Shown here: piece after piece, positions 9,138-18,620 of the stretch
Layout of the letters: the number at the start of each line of letters is the position of its first letter
Numbering within the stretch: position 1 is the first letter of the stretch
Assembly: GCF_027482425.1 (NCBI RefSeq)
Contig: NZ_JAIXWA010000025.1
Span: 1 to 42,589 of the forward strand
Direction of reading: 5' to 3'
DNA length: 42,589 nucleotides
From: Flavobacterium sp.
Lineage (GTDB): Bacteria; Bacteroidota; Bacteroidia; Flavobacteriales; Flavobacteriaceae
Translations under genes and position numbers: made by a program
The notes under the pieces: model-generated
Seen by the model: the letters and a program-made list of their open reading frames with translations, nothing else
What the model was told of the DNA's origin: nothing
Database searches by the model: none

Positions 9138-11711
9138 ATGTTGAAGAAAATCGCCAAAATTACTGGAATCACTTTGGGAGTACTCCTTTTAGCTGCTTTT
9201 GCTATTCCTTATTTTTTCAAAGATCAAATTAAAGCGCGCATTGAAAAAGCACTCAATGAAAATGTCAATGCCAAGGTATCGTTTGCTGATGCTGAGGTAA
9301 GTCTTTTCCGAAATTTCCCAAAAGCGACGGTAAGTATCGAGAAAATGGCAATCATCAATAAAGCGCCTTTCGAAGGCGATACCTTAGTAGCTTTTGAAGA
9401 ATTAGCGCTGAAATTGTCGGTCATGGAATTATTCAATGATAAAACCGAACCCATGCAAGTAGACGCGATTGCGACCAAAAATGGACTCATCAATATTATT
9501 GTAAACAAAGAAGGTGTCGGCAACTATGACATTGCGTTGAAAAAGGCGGATGAAAAAGGATCTACTGAAGAGAGCAAACCGCTGTCTTTCAAAATTAAAT
9601 CCTATGAAATTGAAAATTACCGCTTTCGTTTTACCGATCAAGCCTCAAATATGAAGGTTTTACTCGACAGCATTCAGCATACCGGAGTAGGTGATTTTAG
9701 CAATGAAGTCTTGGATTTAGACACCCATACCGCAACAAAGGTTTCACTCTCAATGGATAAGGCCAATTATATGCGTGACATTCCCGTGCGCTTGGATGCC
9801 ATTTTGGGGTTGGATTTAAAACAAAGCAAATACAGCTTTAAAAAGAACGAAGCCAAAATCAATGATTTACCCCTCAAATTTAATGGGTTTATTCAGCTTT
9901 TGGAAAAAGCCCAAGTATATGACCTGACGTTTGAAACGCCCACTTCCGACTTTAAAAATTTCCTTGGCTTAATTCCGGCGGCCTACCGTAGCAATATCAA
10001 TCAAGTAAAAACGGCGGGGCAGTGTAGTATCAAAGGATTTGCCAAAGGACAATTAACAGAAACGTCGATTCCTCAATTTTCCGTGGCTATTGCCTCAAAT
10101 AATGCTTCCTTCCAATATCCCAACTTGCCCAAAGCGATTAAAAACATTCATATAGACACCAAAATTGTGAATGAAACGGGGCAAGTCAACGATACCTATG
10201 TCAACATCAATCGATTGTCGTTTGCCGTAGACCAAGATGTATTTGATGCCAAAGCCACCATCAAAAACATTGTTGAAAATGCTTTAGTAAATGCTCAATT
10301 AAAGGGTGTTGTCAACTTGGCCAATTTTTCAAAAGCCTACCCTATCGCCCTAGACAAACCCTTGTCGGGAATTATCAGAGCCGATGTGACCACCGAATTT
10401 GACATGGCCGCCGTGGAAAAAAGTGACTATGCGCGTATTAAAAACGCAGGAGAAATTGACCTTGCCGGATTTCGCTATACCGATGAAAGTGGCAAAACGA
10501 TGGACATCAGTAAAGTATGGGTTGCTTTCAATCCAAGTCGCGTCGTGTTGAAAGAATTTAAAGCAAAAACGGGGAAAAGTGATTTGGGCGTGAGTGGCGT
10601 ATTGGAAAATTTTTACGGCTACCTCTTTCGCAACCAGAACTTGGAAGGCAACTTTACACTGACTTCCAATCAAATTGCCGTGAGTGATTTTATGACTACC
10701 GAAAAAGCGGCTCAAAGCGAAACTTCTAAAAATAAAGAACCGCTTAAAATTCCAGCCTTCTTAGACTGTACACTCACGGCCAAAGCCAATACGGTTTTGT
10801 ATGACAATTTAACATTGAAAAACTGTGCAGGAAAATTAATTATTAAAGATCAAAAAGTAACACTAGAGAATGTAAAAACAAATATTTTCGGAGGGCAAAT
10901 TACCTTTAATGGCGATGTTTCAACGAAAACGAAAGTACCCACGTTTGCCATGGATTTGGGGATGAATCAAGTAGACATCGCTCAAACCTTTACCCAACTG
11001 GAACTATTTAAAAAACTGGCTCCTATTGCTGGGGTTATCAATGGAAAATTCAATTCCTCAGTGCAGTTGAAAGGATCCTTAAATGCTACCAAAATGACGC
11101 CAGATTTAAAAAGTCTCAGCGGCGATTTGATGGGGCAATTGGTGTCAACCACGGTAAATTCGAACAATTCCAAACTCTTGCAAGCACTGGATGGGCAACT
11201 CAAATTCATTGATTTGAATAACTTAAACCTTAACAACCTCAAAACGGCCCTTCATTTTGAGAATGGTCGCGTCACAATCAAACCGTTTGACCTCAATTAC
11301 CAAGATATCAAAGTAAGCGTCACTGGTTCACACGGTTTTGACCAAACGATGCGCTATGGTTTGACCCTTGATGTTCCCGCGAAATATTTAGGTCGGGAAG
11401 CCAATGCGCTTTTGGCAAAACTATCCCCTGCAGAAATCAATGCTTTGGGCACACTCCCTATCAATGCTACCATTGCCGGAAATTTTAACAACCCAAGAGT
11501 AACAACGGACTTAAAAGCAGCAACTACCACGCTCGCCAACCGATTGGCGCAACAACAAAAGAATAAATTGGTCGACAAAACCAAGAACGAAATTGGACGA
11601 ATCATTGATCGAAATACAAAACCTGGGGACACTGCCAAAGCATCTTCAAAAGAAACGGTAAAAAATAAAGCGGGAGATTTGTTAAAAGGCTTGTTGGGGA
11701 AAAAGAAATAG
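9138..11711 (+). CDS. AsmA-family inner-membrane-anchored protein
   Basis: The protein has 857 residues. It starts with one transmembrane anchor (about residues 7-27) followed by the AsmA-type opening (KARIEKALNENVNAKVSFAD, SLFRNFPKATVSI). The rest is a long, repetitive beta-strand-rich region ending in AsmA C-terminal-like sequence (KSLSGDLMGQL, FENGRVTIKPFDL, PAKYLGREANALL). The last 60 residues are lysine-rich and basic. AsmA-like proteins (AsmA, TamB, YhdP) are thought to form periplasmic beta-taco bridges that carry phospholipids between the membranes; this role is inferred here. The barrel gene begins 32 bases after its stop. Confidence 0.87.
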   Translation: MLKKIAKITGITLGVLLLAAFAIPYFFKDQIKARIEKALNENVNAKVSFADAEVSLFRNFPKATVSIEKMAIINKAPFEGDTLVAFEELALKLSVMELFNDKTEPMQVDAIATKNGLINIIVNKEGVGNYDIALKKADEKGSTEESKPLSFKIKSYEIENYRFRFTDQASNMKVLLDSIQHTGVGDFSNEVLDLDTHTATKVSLSMDKANYMRDIPVRLDAILGLDLKQSKYSFKKNEAKINDLPLKFNGFIQLLEKAQVYDLTFETPTSDFKNFLGLIPAAYRSNINQVKTAGQCSIKGFAKGQLTETSIPQFSVAIASNNASFQYPNLPKAIKNIHIDTKIVNETGQVNDTYVNINRLSFAVDQDVFDAKATIKNIVENALVNAQLKGVVNLANFSKAYPIALDKPLSGIIRADVTTEFDMAAVEKSDYARIKNAGEIDLAGFRYTDESGKTMDISKVWVAFNPSRVVLKEFKAKTGKSDLGVSGVLENFYGYLFRNQNLEGNFTLTSNQIAVSDFMTTEKAAQSETSKNKEPLKIPAFLDCTLTAKANTVLYDNLTLKNCAGKLIIKDQKVTLENVKTNIFGGQITFNGDVSTKTKVPTFAMDLGMNQVDIAQTFTQLELFKKLAPIAGVINGKFNSSVQLKGSLNATKMTPDLKSLSGDLMGQLVSTTVNSNNSKLLQALDGQLKFIDLNNLNLNNLKTALHFENGRVTIKPFDLNYQDIKVSVTGSHGFDQTMRYGLTLDVPAKYLGREANALLAKLSPAEINALGTLPINATIAGNFNNPRVTTDLKAATTTLANRLAQQQKNKLVDKTKNEIGRIIDRNTKPGDTAKASSKETVKNKAGDLLKGLLGKKK

Positions 11712-11743
11712 TATCTTCGCAGTAATATCTCTAATACGTTACC

Positions 11744-12322
11744 ATGAAAAAAATCATTCTTATCGCAGTACTCGCCACAGGATTGTGCGCCACTGCCCAA
11801 AAACGCGTTCGCGGCGATGTTGAACTTACCCCTTATATCGGGTATCATTCGTCAACATATAGCTCGGATAATTCTACCAGTACAAACACCTTAAACACGG
11901 TGCAAATTGGAGTACTAGGCGATTTTTATTTTAACAATCGTTGGAGTATTCGAACAGGATTGCAATCGCAAACCATGGGGGTTGAAGTTTTTGGCTTTGA
12001 TGAAAAATTAAATTATATACAAATCCCAGTGAATGCCAATTGGCACTTTGGATCCAGTCGGGCTTGGAATTTGAACTTTGGATTGACGGGCGGGGTATTG
12101 ACCTCAGCGAAAGCCGATGGTGAAGATTTTTCTGAAAAAGTTGAAGGGACTCAAATCGGACTTTCGTTTGGTATTGGATACAAAATCTTCTTAAACAAAC
12201 GAACAGGATTACTAATTGATTATCAGGCTTTTTCTGGAATGACAGATATTTCAAAAGACCCAAGGTTTGATGTTCGAAATGTTGCAGGAAGTCTTAACTT
12301 AGGGTGTGTTGTACGACTATAA
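11744..12322 (+). CDS. small outer-membrane beta-barrel protein
   Basis: This 192-residue protein has a signal peptide (MKKIILIAVLATGLCATAQ) followed by alternating amphipathic strands (LTPYIGYHSSTY, VQIGVLGDFYFNNRWSIRTG, FGLTGGVLTS, IGLSFGIGYKIFL). It ends in a short hydrophobic strand (LNLGCVVRL). It resembles the PorT-family/OMP_b-brl_2 group common in Bacteroidota. No ligand or partner can be named. It may be read through from the AsmA-like gene. TATCTTCG just after the AsmA stop differs from the -7 consensus at one base and might be its own promoter. A terminator follows. Confidence 0.8.
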   Translation: MKKIILIAVLATGLCATAQKRVRGDVELTPYIGYHSSTYSSDNSTSTNTLNTVQIGVLGDFYFNNRWSIRTGLQSQTMGVEVFGFDEKLNYIQIPVNANWHFGSSRAWNLNFGLTGGVLTSAKADGEDFSEKVEGTQIGLSFGIGYKIFLNKRTGLLIDYQAFSGMTDISKDPRFDVRNVAGSLNLGCVVRL

Positions 12323-12349
12323 AATTGAGGCTCATACCTTATAAATACA

Positions 12350-12378
12350 ACGGCCAAGTACACCTTGGTCGTTTTTTT
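12350..12378 (+). terminator. intrinsic terminator after the small barrel gene
   Basis: ACGGCCAAG (12350-12358) pairs with CTTGGTCGT (12364-12372) with one wobble and a five-base loop, followed by seven T. The T run includes part of the stop codon of the converging DUF2797 gene. Confidence 0.85.
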
Positions 12379-13171
12379 ATACTTCAATTTTTACCACATA
12401 GCCTTCATAGGTGCGCACATTAAACACCGTTTGATCTTCAAAAATCAGGTATTGCCCTTTAATTCCTATAAGTTTTCCCTCATAGAGAGGCGATTTATCC
12501 AAATTGAGGCTCACTACTTTTGAAGGATATTGAAGTACGGGATAGTGTAATTCCCATAGATTGTTGGCATTTTGAGCAAAATAAGGGAGCACTTCTTCGG
12601 GAAGTTTTTCGGCAAGTGTTGCTAGTATGTTGGGCAAATCGGCGGCGGGCACCTCATTCTTCAACATCCGTTGCCAATTGGTTTTATCGGCGAAATACTG
12701 TTTCAACGCTACTTCGGTAATTCCTGCCAAATAGCGATTAGGCACTTCCACTATGGGGAGCGCTTGAACCGCTCCTTGATCTATCCAGCGCGTAGGCACT
12801 TGCGATTTGCGGGTAACACCCACTTTGACCTCACTCGAAAGGGCCAAATAAACAATGTGGGGTTGTAATTGGATTCGTTTTTCGTAAGCCAAATCCCGGT
12901 CTTCAATATCCAAATGGGCGGTACTCAATTCGGGCTTCATAATCCAATCGCCTGCCGACGGACTCTGCATAAAACAATCGTAACAAAATCCTTGTCGAAA
13001 AATTTTCTTGGCTTTACTACAATGCAAACATTGGTAGCCCGTATGGTGTATTGCGAGAGGCTTCCCCAATAATTGGTTCATGTGTAAAAAACTGTTTTCA
13101 AAAACCAAATAGTATTGAATGGGATCTTGAAATTCGGTTTGCATTTTGGTCAATACACCTTCGTAAGACAT
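12377..13171 (-). CDS. DUF2797 protein with four-cysteine zinc-type motif
   Basis: This 264-residue protein belongs to the DUF2797 family. The N-terminal region holds two CxxC pairs (Cys48/Cys51 and Cys63/Cys66) that probably bind zinc. The central region has IVYLALSSEVKVGVTRKSQ and TRWIDQGA, which resemble the GIY-YIG nuclease core (strand, KVGxT helix with arginine). The function is unknown; a nucleic-acid role is an inference from the zinc motif and the GIY-YIG resemblance. It is a single gene converging on the small barrel gene and diverging from the GH3 gene. No convincing promoter was seen upstream. Confidence 0.85.
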   Translation of the reverse strand: MSYEGVLTKMQTEFQDPIQYYLVFENSFLHMNQLLGKPLAIHHTGYQCLHCSKAKKIFRQGFCYDCFMQSPSAGDWIMKPELSTAHLDIEDRDLAYEKRIQLQPHIVYLALSSEVKVGVTRKSQVPTRWIDQGAVQALPIVEVPNRYLAGITEVALKQYFADKTNWQRMLKNEVPAADLPNILATLAEKLPEEVLPYFAQNANNLWELHYPVLQYPSKVVSLNLDKSPLYEGKLIGIKGQYLIFEDQTVFNVRTYEGYVVKIEV

Positions 13172-13379
13172 CGTCAGTCGCTTAGATATTATTTCAACGT
13201 AAAGATAAAAGAACTACAATGTTTTGGGGATAAAATTTCATCTTTTTTCACCATTTCTTTGGGCGCAAAAGCAATTTTTAGTACTTTTAACTAGCTATAC
13301 TAATCATAAAATTAGCGGTTGATTCTAAACGAGTACGTTTTTCTATCCCCTGCAATCCAATGATTTTAAACCTTTTTTT

Positions 13380-14909
13380 ATGCCATTTCCCATTATCAAT
13401 TCCATCGCCTCTTGGGTGTTAAAACAACGGATTCACCAAATTGAGTTGTTTTTAAAATACCCCAATGAAGTTCAAGAAGATTTATTATTGAACCTCATCC
13501 GGAATTGTGAGGAAACGGTGATTGGTAAAAAATATGATTTTGCATCGGTTAAAAGTTACCAAACCTTCATTGATCGGGTGCCGGTATCCAGCTATGAGGA
13601 TTTGGAACCGATGATTGAAGAAACCCGCAAAGGGTATCAAAACATTTTTTGGCATTCTCCGATTAAGTGGTTTGCCAAATCGAGCGGAACGACTAATGCC
13701 AAAAGTAAATTCATCCCCGTAAGTAACGAAGCCTTAGAAGATTGTCATTACAAAGGGAGCAAAGATTTACTGGCGATGTACTTGCATAATAATCCCGATT
13801 CGGAGTTGTTTTTGGGAAAAAGTTTACGTCTCGGAGGTAGTTCGCAAATCTATGCCAACAACAACACCTATTTTGGAGACCTTTCGGCGATACTCATTGA
13901 AAACATGCCGCTTTGGGCCGAATTTAGCAGTACCCCAAGCAATAAAACTTCGTTGATGAGCGAATGGGAAACCAAATTGGCAGCCATTATTCAAGAAACC
14001 AAAAATGAAAATGTCACCAGTTTTGCTGGAGTTCCTTCTTGGATGCTTGTCTTGATCAACCGTATGTTGCAGGAAGAAGGAAAAACCAATTTATTGGAAC
14101 TCTGGCCTAATTTGGAGGTGTATTTTCACGGCGGGGTCAGTTTTGAACCGTATCGTGAACAATACCAAAAAATTATACCGAAGACAGAATTCAAGTATTA
14201 CGAAATTTACAATGCTAGCGAGGGTTTTTTTGCCATTCAAGATCAAAATTATTCCAGTGATTTATTGTTGATGTTGGATTACGGCATTTTTTATGAATTC
14301 ATTCCAATGGACACTTTTGGCACTTCGGAAGAGAAAATCGTTCGGTTGGCCGAAGTAGAACGCGACAAAAACTACGCCGTGGTCATCACTACCAACTCGG
14401 GTTTGTGTCGCTATATGATTGGGGACACTGTGCGCTTTACTTCTTTAAACCCGTATCGTATTCGCGTTTCGGGACGTACCAAGCATTTCATCAATGTATT
14501 TGGCGAAGAAATAATGGTGGAAAACACCGATCGCGCTTTGGCTGCAACCTGTAAACGGTTACAATGTGAGATTAAAGATTATACCGTGGCACCCATTTTT
14601 ATGCAAGGAAAAGAAAAAGGCGCACATGAATGGATGATCGAATTTGCCCAAAAACCCGAATCGATAGAGGCATTTGCAAGGCTTTTAGACGAGACTTTGC
14701 AATCGTTAAACTCCGATTACGAAGCCAAACGATACAACAATATGACCTTAAACCCCTTGAAAGTAAATGTGGCACGGGAGAATTTATTCTACGATTGGTT
14801 GAAAGAACGCAATAAATTGGGGGGACAAAATAAGATACCTCGTTTATCCAACCAACGTGATTATTTGGAACAACTTTTGGTGTTGCAACAAACATCGCAC
14901 TTCTTATGA
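13380..14909 (+). CDS. GH3-family adenylate-forming enzyme
   Basis: The 509-residue protein matches the plant-type GH3 fold (acyl-acid amido synthetases) found widely in Bacteroidota. The three nucleotide-binding motifs of the ANL/firefly-luciferase group can be seen: motif 1 KSSGTTNAKSKFIP (about residues 101-114), motif 2 EIYNASEGFFAIQ (about 277-289) and motif 3 YMIGDTVRFTSLNPYRI (about 345-361) followed by VSGRTKHFINVFGEE. Such enzymes activate a carboxylic acid with ATP and usually pass it to an amine. The bacterial substrate is not known. The start at 13380 gives MPFPIINSIASWV, the usual family opening. The next gene starts inside its stop codon (ATGA). Confidence 0.9.
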   Translation: MPFPIINSIASWVLKQRIHQIELFLKYPNEVQEDLLLNLIRNCEETVIGKKYDFASVKSYQTFIDRVPVSSYEDLEPMIEETRKGYQNIFWHSPIKWFAKSSGTTNAKSKFIPVSNEALEDCHYKGSKDLLAMYLHNNPDSELFLGKSLRLGGSSQIYANNNTYFGDLSAILIENMPLWAEFSSTPSNKTSLMSEWETKLAAIIQETKNENVTSFAGVPSWMLVLINRMLQEEGKTNLLELWPNLEVYFHGGVSFEPYREQYQKIIPKTEFKYYEIYNASEGFFAIQDQNYSSDLLLMLDYGIFYEFIPMDTFGTSEEKIVRLAEVERDKNYAVVITTNSGLCRYMIGDTVRFTSLNPYRIRVSGRTKHFINVFGEEIMVENTDRALAATCKRLQCEIKDYTVAPIFMQGKEKGAHEWMIEFAQKPESIEAFARLLDETLQSLNSDYEAKRYNNMTLNPLKVNVARENLFYDWLKERNKLGGQNKIPRLSNQRDYLEQLLVLQQTSHFL

Positions 14910-15028
14910 GAAAAGTCGTTTTATTTCTTTTGGCGTTAAGCTTTGTAGCGTGTGGCCCAAAACGGATGAAATGTTATGGCCGACGTTGTGTCACTATCGA
15001 AGTTCAACCGCTACAATCCCCCAGCTAA
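14906..15028 (+). CDS. 40-residue lipoprotein overlapping the GH3 stop
   Basis: An ATG at 14906 overlaps the GH3 stop as ATGA and opens a 40-residue frame. The peptide begins MRKVVLFLLALSFVAC, which is a short charged n-region, a hydrophobic core and a plausible lipobox ending in Cys16. The mature part (CGPKRMKCYGRRC...) is basic and has two more cysteines, followed by VTIEVQPLQSPS. The coupling suggests translation with the GH3 gene and possibly a related function. I know no family name. It could be a chance frame, but the signal sequence and ATGA overlap argue for a real gene. Confidence 0.68.
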   Translation: MRKVVLFLLALSFVACGPKRMKCYGRRCVTIEVQPLQSPS

Positions 15029-15118
15029 AAAACTTTCTGCTTACCATTTTTTTGTGATTGATATGTAACAAATTTACGACAAGAGAGTCTTACCATTAAT
15101 CATCAATCAATCACAATC

Positions 15119-17332
15119 ATGAAATCAACTTGTTTCGCCCTAATGCTTTTAGTAGGATTAAGCGCCATTGCGCAAGCACCAAACAACCCAGAAAAAACCC
15201 AAGCCAACGATTCGGTCAAAACAACAGTTACTACGCTTGACGAAGTGACCATTTCGCAAAAACGGAAGTACATTAAAGTCGAATCTGATAAAACGACGGT
15301 TTCCATCAAAGACAACCCGATGGTCAGTAGCGGCAGCAGTTTGGATGCGATCAAAAAATTACCCGGTGTGATTACATCGCCTACGGGAGAAATTTCGCTG
15401 AACGGACGTGGAGTCCGAATTTTTATCGATGGTGCGCCCACCTCATTGGCGGGAACCGATTTGCAAAACTACCTGAGTTCACTCCCCGCCAATGCCATTG
15501 AAAAAGTAGAATTGATTTACAATCCCGGCGCTTCTTATGACGCCAATGCGAGTGGTTCAATCATTAATATTGTAACCAATGCCAAGCGCAAAGCGGGAAT
15601 CAATGCCAGTATCAACATCAATTACAACTTCAACAAATACCAAAAACCGAGCCCACAAGTTTTGGTAAATGGGAAATCCGGTAAATTGAGTTGGCAAACC
15701 ATGACGGGCTACAACTATATTGAAGGTGAAAATCGCCGTCGTATCACCCAAACCTTTACCGCTTTTACGCCTGATAAATTTTTGGATCAAGAAAATTTTG
15801 GGGTAAACATTTACCGAAACTTTTATTTCCGTGGGGGCACCAATTACCGTTTTAATGAGCGTTCAAATTTGTTGTTAAATTACAATGTAAATGCCGCCAA
15901 TGAACGCAGTCGTTTTGAAAACAGCACGTTGGGCGAAAATATTGATTACCGCAACAATGGTTTGTCCAAAAACGAGAGTTACAATCACGAGTTGAGTGTA
16001 CAGTTTAAACAAAAATTAGACACCATTGGATCCTCTTTTGATATTACAGCTTACTCTAATTTCTTGGATCAAAAACCCATATCGTCGGCTTCTGCTTTTG
16101 ATTTGGCATCGTCAAACACGTTTACTAACATGAGTAATTCGGTTTTCCACTTGGACAATCATTATTTGAAATACGACTTTGTGTTTCCTATCCCCAAATG
16201 GAAGTTGACCCTTTCCACGGGAGGTAAATACAATTATTTGTCGGTGGTACAAGATGGCAATTACTTTTTAAACAGCACAACCCCCAAAGTCATCACCTTC
16301 GACTATCGCGAGGATAATTTGGCCTTTTATGTAGAAGCGCGCCAACAATTTAAAAAATTGAGTCTGACCGCTGGATTACGCTATGAAAACTTTCATATTG
16401 AACGTTTGACGAACACTTTAGCGCAGAAAGTAACGTTCACCAATCGAAATCTGTTCCCCAATGTAAATGCGCTTTATGCTTTCACGGACCAATTGAATGT
16501 TTCGGCCTCGTATGCTAAAAAAATCAATCAACCGAATTATTTCTCCTTAAATCCAAACAACAGCTCCAATTTTGACCAGTTTAATGCTTCGCAAGGGAAT
16601 CCGTTGTTGAATCCGACGTTTTTGGATAATTTTGAATTGAAATTTACGGCCTTCCAATTTGTACAATTAGGCGCCAATTATACGATTAGTAAAGACAACA
16701 ATTTATTTGTTTTCAGCGCCGACCCCAACGCCACTACACCTATTAGCAATGCCACTTTCCGTCAGTTTGAGGAGTTTAGAACCTTCAGTGCTTTTGCAAG
16801 TTTTCCTATTCCGTTGGATTATTTTTTTAAAGGAAAAGAAGAATTTCAAAAACGCATGAACAACATGGACCAAATGAATTACATTTTTGTGAATGTAAAC
16901 TACATCAAGTCGGAATTACGAGGAGTTTCCCTGCCTTACGGGACGGAGGGGCTGTTCAATTATGGGGCACAGGCACAAATTATTTTGCCTTGGGGCATTA
17001 AGAATGTGATGAATTATTTCATTTTGCCGGGCAATGGAAACTGGGAAATCTACCGCATTACCAAACCCATTCAGCAATTTGACATTTCGTTCCACAAGGA
17101 GTTTATGGATAAAAAACTAAAAGTCGGCCTCCATGCGATGGATGTATTCAATCAAAATAACATCATTGCTTTGGTAGCTGGTGAAAATTTGGATACACGA
17201 TTCCGAGAAAAGATTGACTCGCGCGTTTTCCGGATTTCGTTGACGTACAATTTCGGTAATCTAAAACTTGAGAAAGAAAACACCGATATTCAAACGGAGA
17301 AAGTAAATGCTGGAGGCGGCTTATTGAAATAA
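15119..17332 (+). CDS. outer-membrane beta-barrel protein, TonB-receptor-like
   Basis: This 737-residue protein has a signal peptide (MKSTCFALMLLVGLSAIAQ) and a plug-like domain (about residues 40-155) with LDEVTISQKRKYIKVE, AIKKLPGVITSPTGEISLNG and IEKVELIYNPGASYDA. A 22-strand-type barrel fills the remainder, with the typical RRGTNYRF and SASYAKKINQPNYFSLNP patterns of the OMP_b-brl_3 family. The carboxypeptidase-regulatory N-domain often found in this family is missing and no SusD gene is adjacent, so a glycan-uptake role is not suggested. The substrate is unknown. A bidirectional terminator separates it from clpX. Confidence 0.85.
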   Translation: MKSTCFALMLLVGLSAIAQAPNNPEKTQANDSVKTTVTTLDEVTISQKRKYIKVESDKTTVSIKDNPMVSSGSSLDAIKKLPGVITSPTGEISLNGRGVRIFIDGAPTSLAGTDLQNYLSSLPANAIEKVELIYNPGASYDANASGSIINIVTNAKRKAGINASININYNFNKYQKPSPQVLVNGKSGKLSWQTMTGYNYIEGENRRRITQTFTAFTPDKFLDQENFGVNIYRNFYFRGGTNYRFNERSNLLLNYNVNAANERSRFENSTLGENIDYRNNGLSKNESYNHELSVQFKQKLDTIGSSFDITAYSNFLDQKPISSASAFDLASSNTFTNMSNSVFHLDNHYLKYDFVFPIPKWKLTLSTGGKYNYLSVVQDGNYFLNSTTPKVITFDYREDNLAFYVEARQQFKKLSLTAGLRYENFHIERLTNTLAQKVTFTNRNLFPNVNALYAFTDQLNVSASYAKKINQPNYFSLNPNNSSNFDQFNASQGNPLLNPTFLDNFELKFTAFQFVQLGANYTISKDNNLFVFSADPNATTPISNATFRQFEEFRTFSAFASFPIPLDYFFKGKEEFQKRMNNMDQMNYIFVNVNYIKSELRGVSLPYGTEGLFNYGAQAQIILPWGIKNVMNYFILPGNGNWEIYRITKPIQQFDISFHKEFMDKKLKVGLHAMDVFNQNNIIALVAGENLDTRFREKIDSRVFRISLTYNFGNLKLEKENTDIQTEKVNAGGGLLK

Positions 17333-17351
17333 ATTTGAGGTTAGTGCATAA

Positions 17352-17377
17352 AAAACCCGATCTGTCGATCGGGTTTT
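17352..17377. terminator. bidirectional terminator between the barrel gene and clpX
   Basis: AAAACCCGATC (17352-17362) pairs perfectly with GATCGGGTTTT (17367-17377) across a four-base loop. T-rich tails occur on both strands, so it can end both converging transcripts. Confidence 0.9.
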
Positions 17378-17383
17378 GTTGTA

Positions 17384-18613
17384 TTAGGAAGCAATTTCTA
17401 ATCGTTTCAGTAAATTTTTATTCAAAGCTTGCTCGGCATACGCTTGGTCTATTTCTAGATTTCGCTCGTCGGAGCCGGGCAATTCGTACATGGCGTCGGT
17501 GAGGATGGCTTCACAGAGGGAGCGTAATCCTCGGGCACCCAATTTGTATTCCAATGCTTTTTCTACAATATAATCGAGTGCTTCATGGGTCACCGTTAAG
17601 GCAACATGATCCATGGCAAACAATTTTTCATACTGTTTGATTAAGGCATTTTTGGGTTCGGTGAGAATCGCACGTAACGTTGCTTTATCGAGTGGGTCCA
17701 TGTGGGTTAATACCGGTAAACGACCAATGATTTCGGGAATTAAACCAAAATCTTTCAAATCTTTTGGGATGATGTATTGCAACAAATTATCCTTATCTAC
17801 CGCTTCTTTCTTTTGGTTGCTGTACCCAACGGCTTGTCGATTTAAACGTTTTGAAATCACGCGTTCGATACCGTCAAAAGCACCGCCCGCGATAAACAGG
17901 ATGTTTTGGGTATTGACTTCCACAAATTTTTGATCGGGGTGTTTTCGTCCACCTTTGGGGGGAACGTTGACCACGGTTCCTTCCAACAATTTGAGTAAGG
18001 CTTGCTGCACCCCTTCACCCGACACGTCGCGAGTGATGGAAGGATTGTCGCTTTTTCGTGCAATTTTATCAATTTCGTCAATGAAAACAATCCCGCGCTC
18101 GGCTTTGGCCACATCGTAGTCGGCGGCTTGAAGCAAACGCGTGAGAATACTTTCCACGTCTTCACCCACATAACCGGCTTCGGTTAAAACGGTGGCATCT
18201 ACAATAGCTAAAGGCACATCCAACATACGGGCAATGGTCTTGGCTACTAAAGTTTTTCCCGTACCTGTTTGGCCGACCATGATGATATTCGACTTTTCGA
18301 TTTCAACTTCATCGGCGGCGTGGGGTTGCATTAACCGTTTGTAGTGGTTGTAAACCGCTACGGAAAGTACTTTTTTGGTTTGTTCCTGACCAATGACATA
18401 CTGGTCCAAAAAGGAGCGAATTTCTTTGGGGTGTTTCAATACCAAGTCGGCGGCCGATTTGGCGCTTGCTCCCGTTCGAATTTCTTCCAATACGATGCCA
18501 TGCGCTTGCTCGATACAGCGGTCACAGATGTGCGCGCTAATACCGGCAATCAACAAATTGGTTTCGGGTTTTTTACGTCCGCAAAAGGAACATTCTAAAA
18601 CTTCTTTAGCCAT
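17384..18613 (-). CDS. clpX: ATP-dependent Clp protease ATPase subunit ClpX
   Basis: ClpX unfolds tagged proteins and feeds them to ClpP. The 409-residue protein has the N-terminal C4 zinc-binding domain (Cys8, Cys11, Cys30, Cys33), Walker A GQTGTGKT with Lys120, the GYVG pore-1 loop, Walker [11 protein letters not shown], the RKH-loop region [10 protein letters not shown], and the sensor-2 stretch GARGLRS. The C-terminal part is short and normal. It lies 83 bases downstream of clpP on the same strand, with the tandem octamer/hairpin in between. Co-transcription is likely. Confidence 0.98.
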   Translation of the reverse strand: MAKEVLECSFCGRKKPETNLLIAGISAHICDRCIEQAHGIVLEEIRTGASAKSAADLVLKHPKEIRSFLDQYVIGQEQTKKVLSVAVYNHYKRLMQPHAADEVEIEKSNIIMVGQTGTGKTLVAKTIARMLDVPLAIVDATVLTEAGYVGEDVESILTRLLQAADYDVAKAERGIVFIDEIDKIARKSDNPSITRDVSGEGVQQALLKLLEGTVVNVPPKGGRKHPDQKFVEVNTQNILFIAGGAFDGIERVISKRLNRQAVGYSNQKKEAVDKDNLLQYIIPKDLKDFGLIPEIIGRLPVLTHMDPLDKATLRAILTEPKNALIKQYEKLFAMDHVALTVTHEALDYIVEKALEYKLGARGLRSLCEAILTDAMYELPGSDERNLEIDQAYAEQALNKNLLKRLEIAS

Positions 18614-18620
18614 AAGTAAG

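Noticed and set aside
13172..13379. Searched for a small RNA or gene in the DUF2797-GH3 gap
   Set aside because: Only A/T-rich sequence with a weak one-mismatch promoter element. Nothing supportable.
15119..17332. SusC-type polysaccharide uptake locus
   Set aside because: No SusD, glycosidase or regulator lies next to it, and the barrel lacks the carboxypeptidase-like N-domain.
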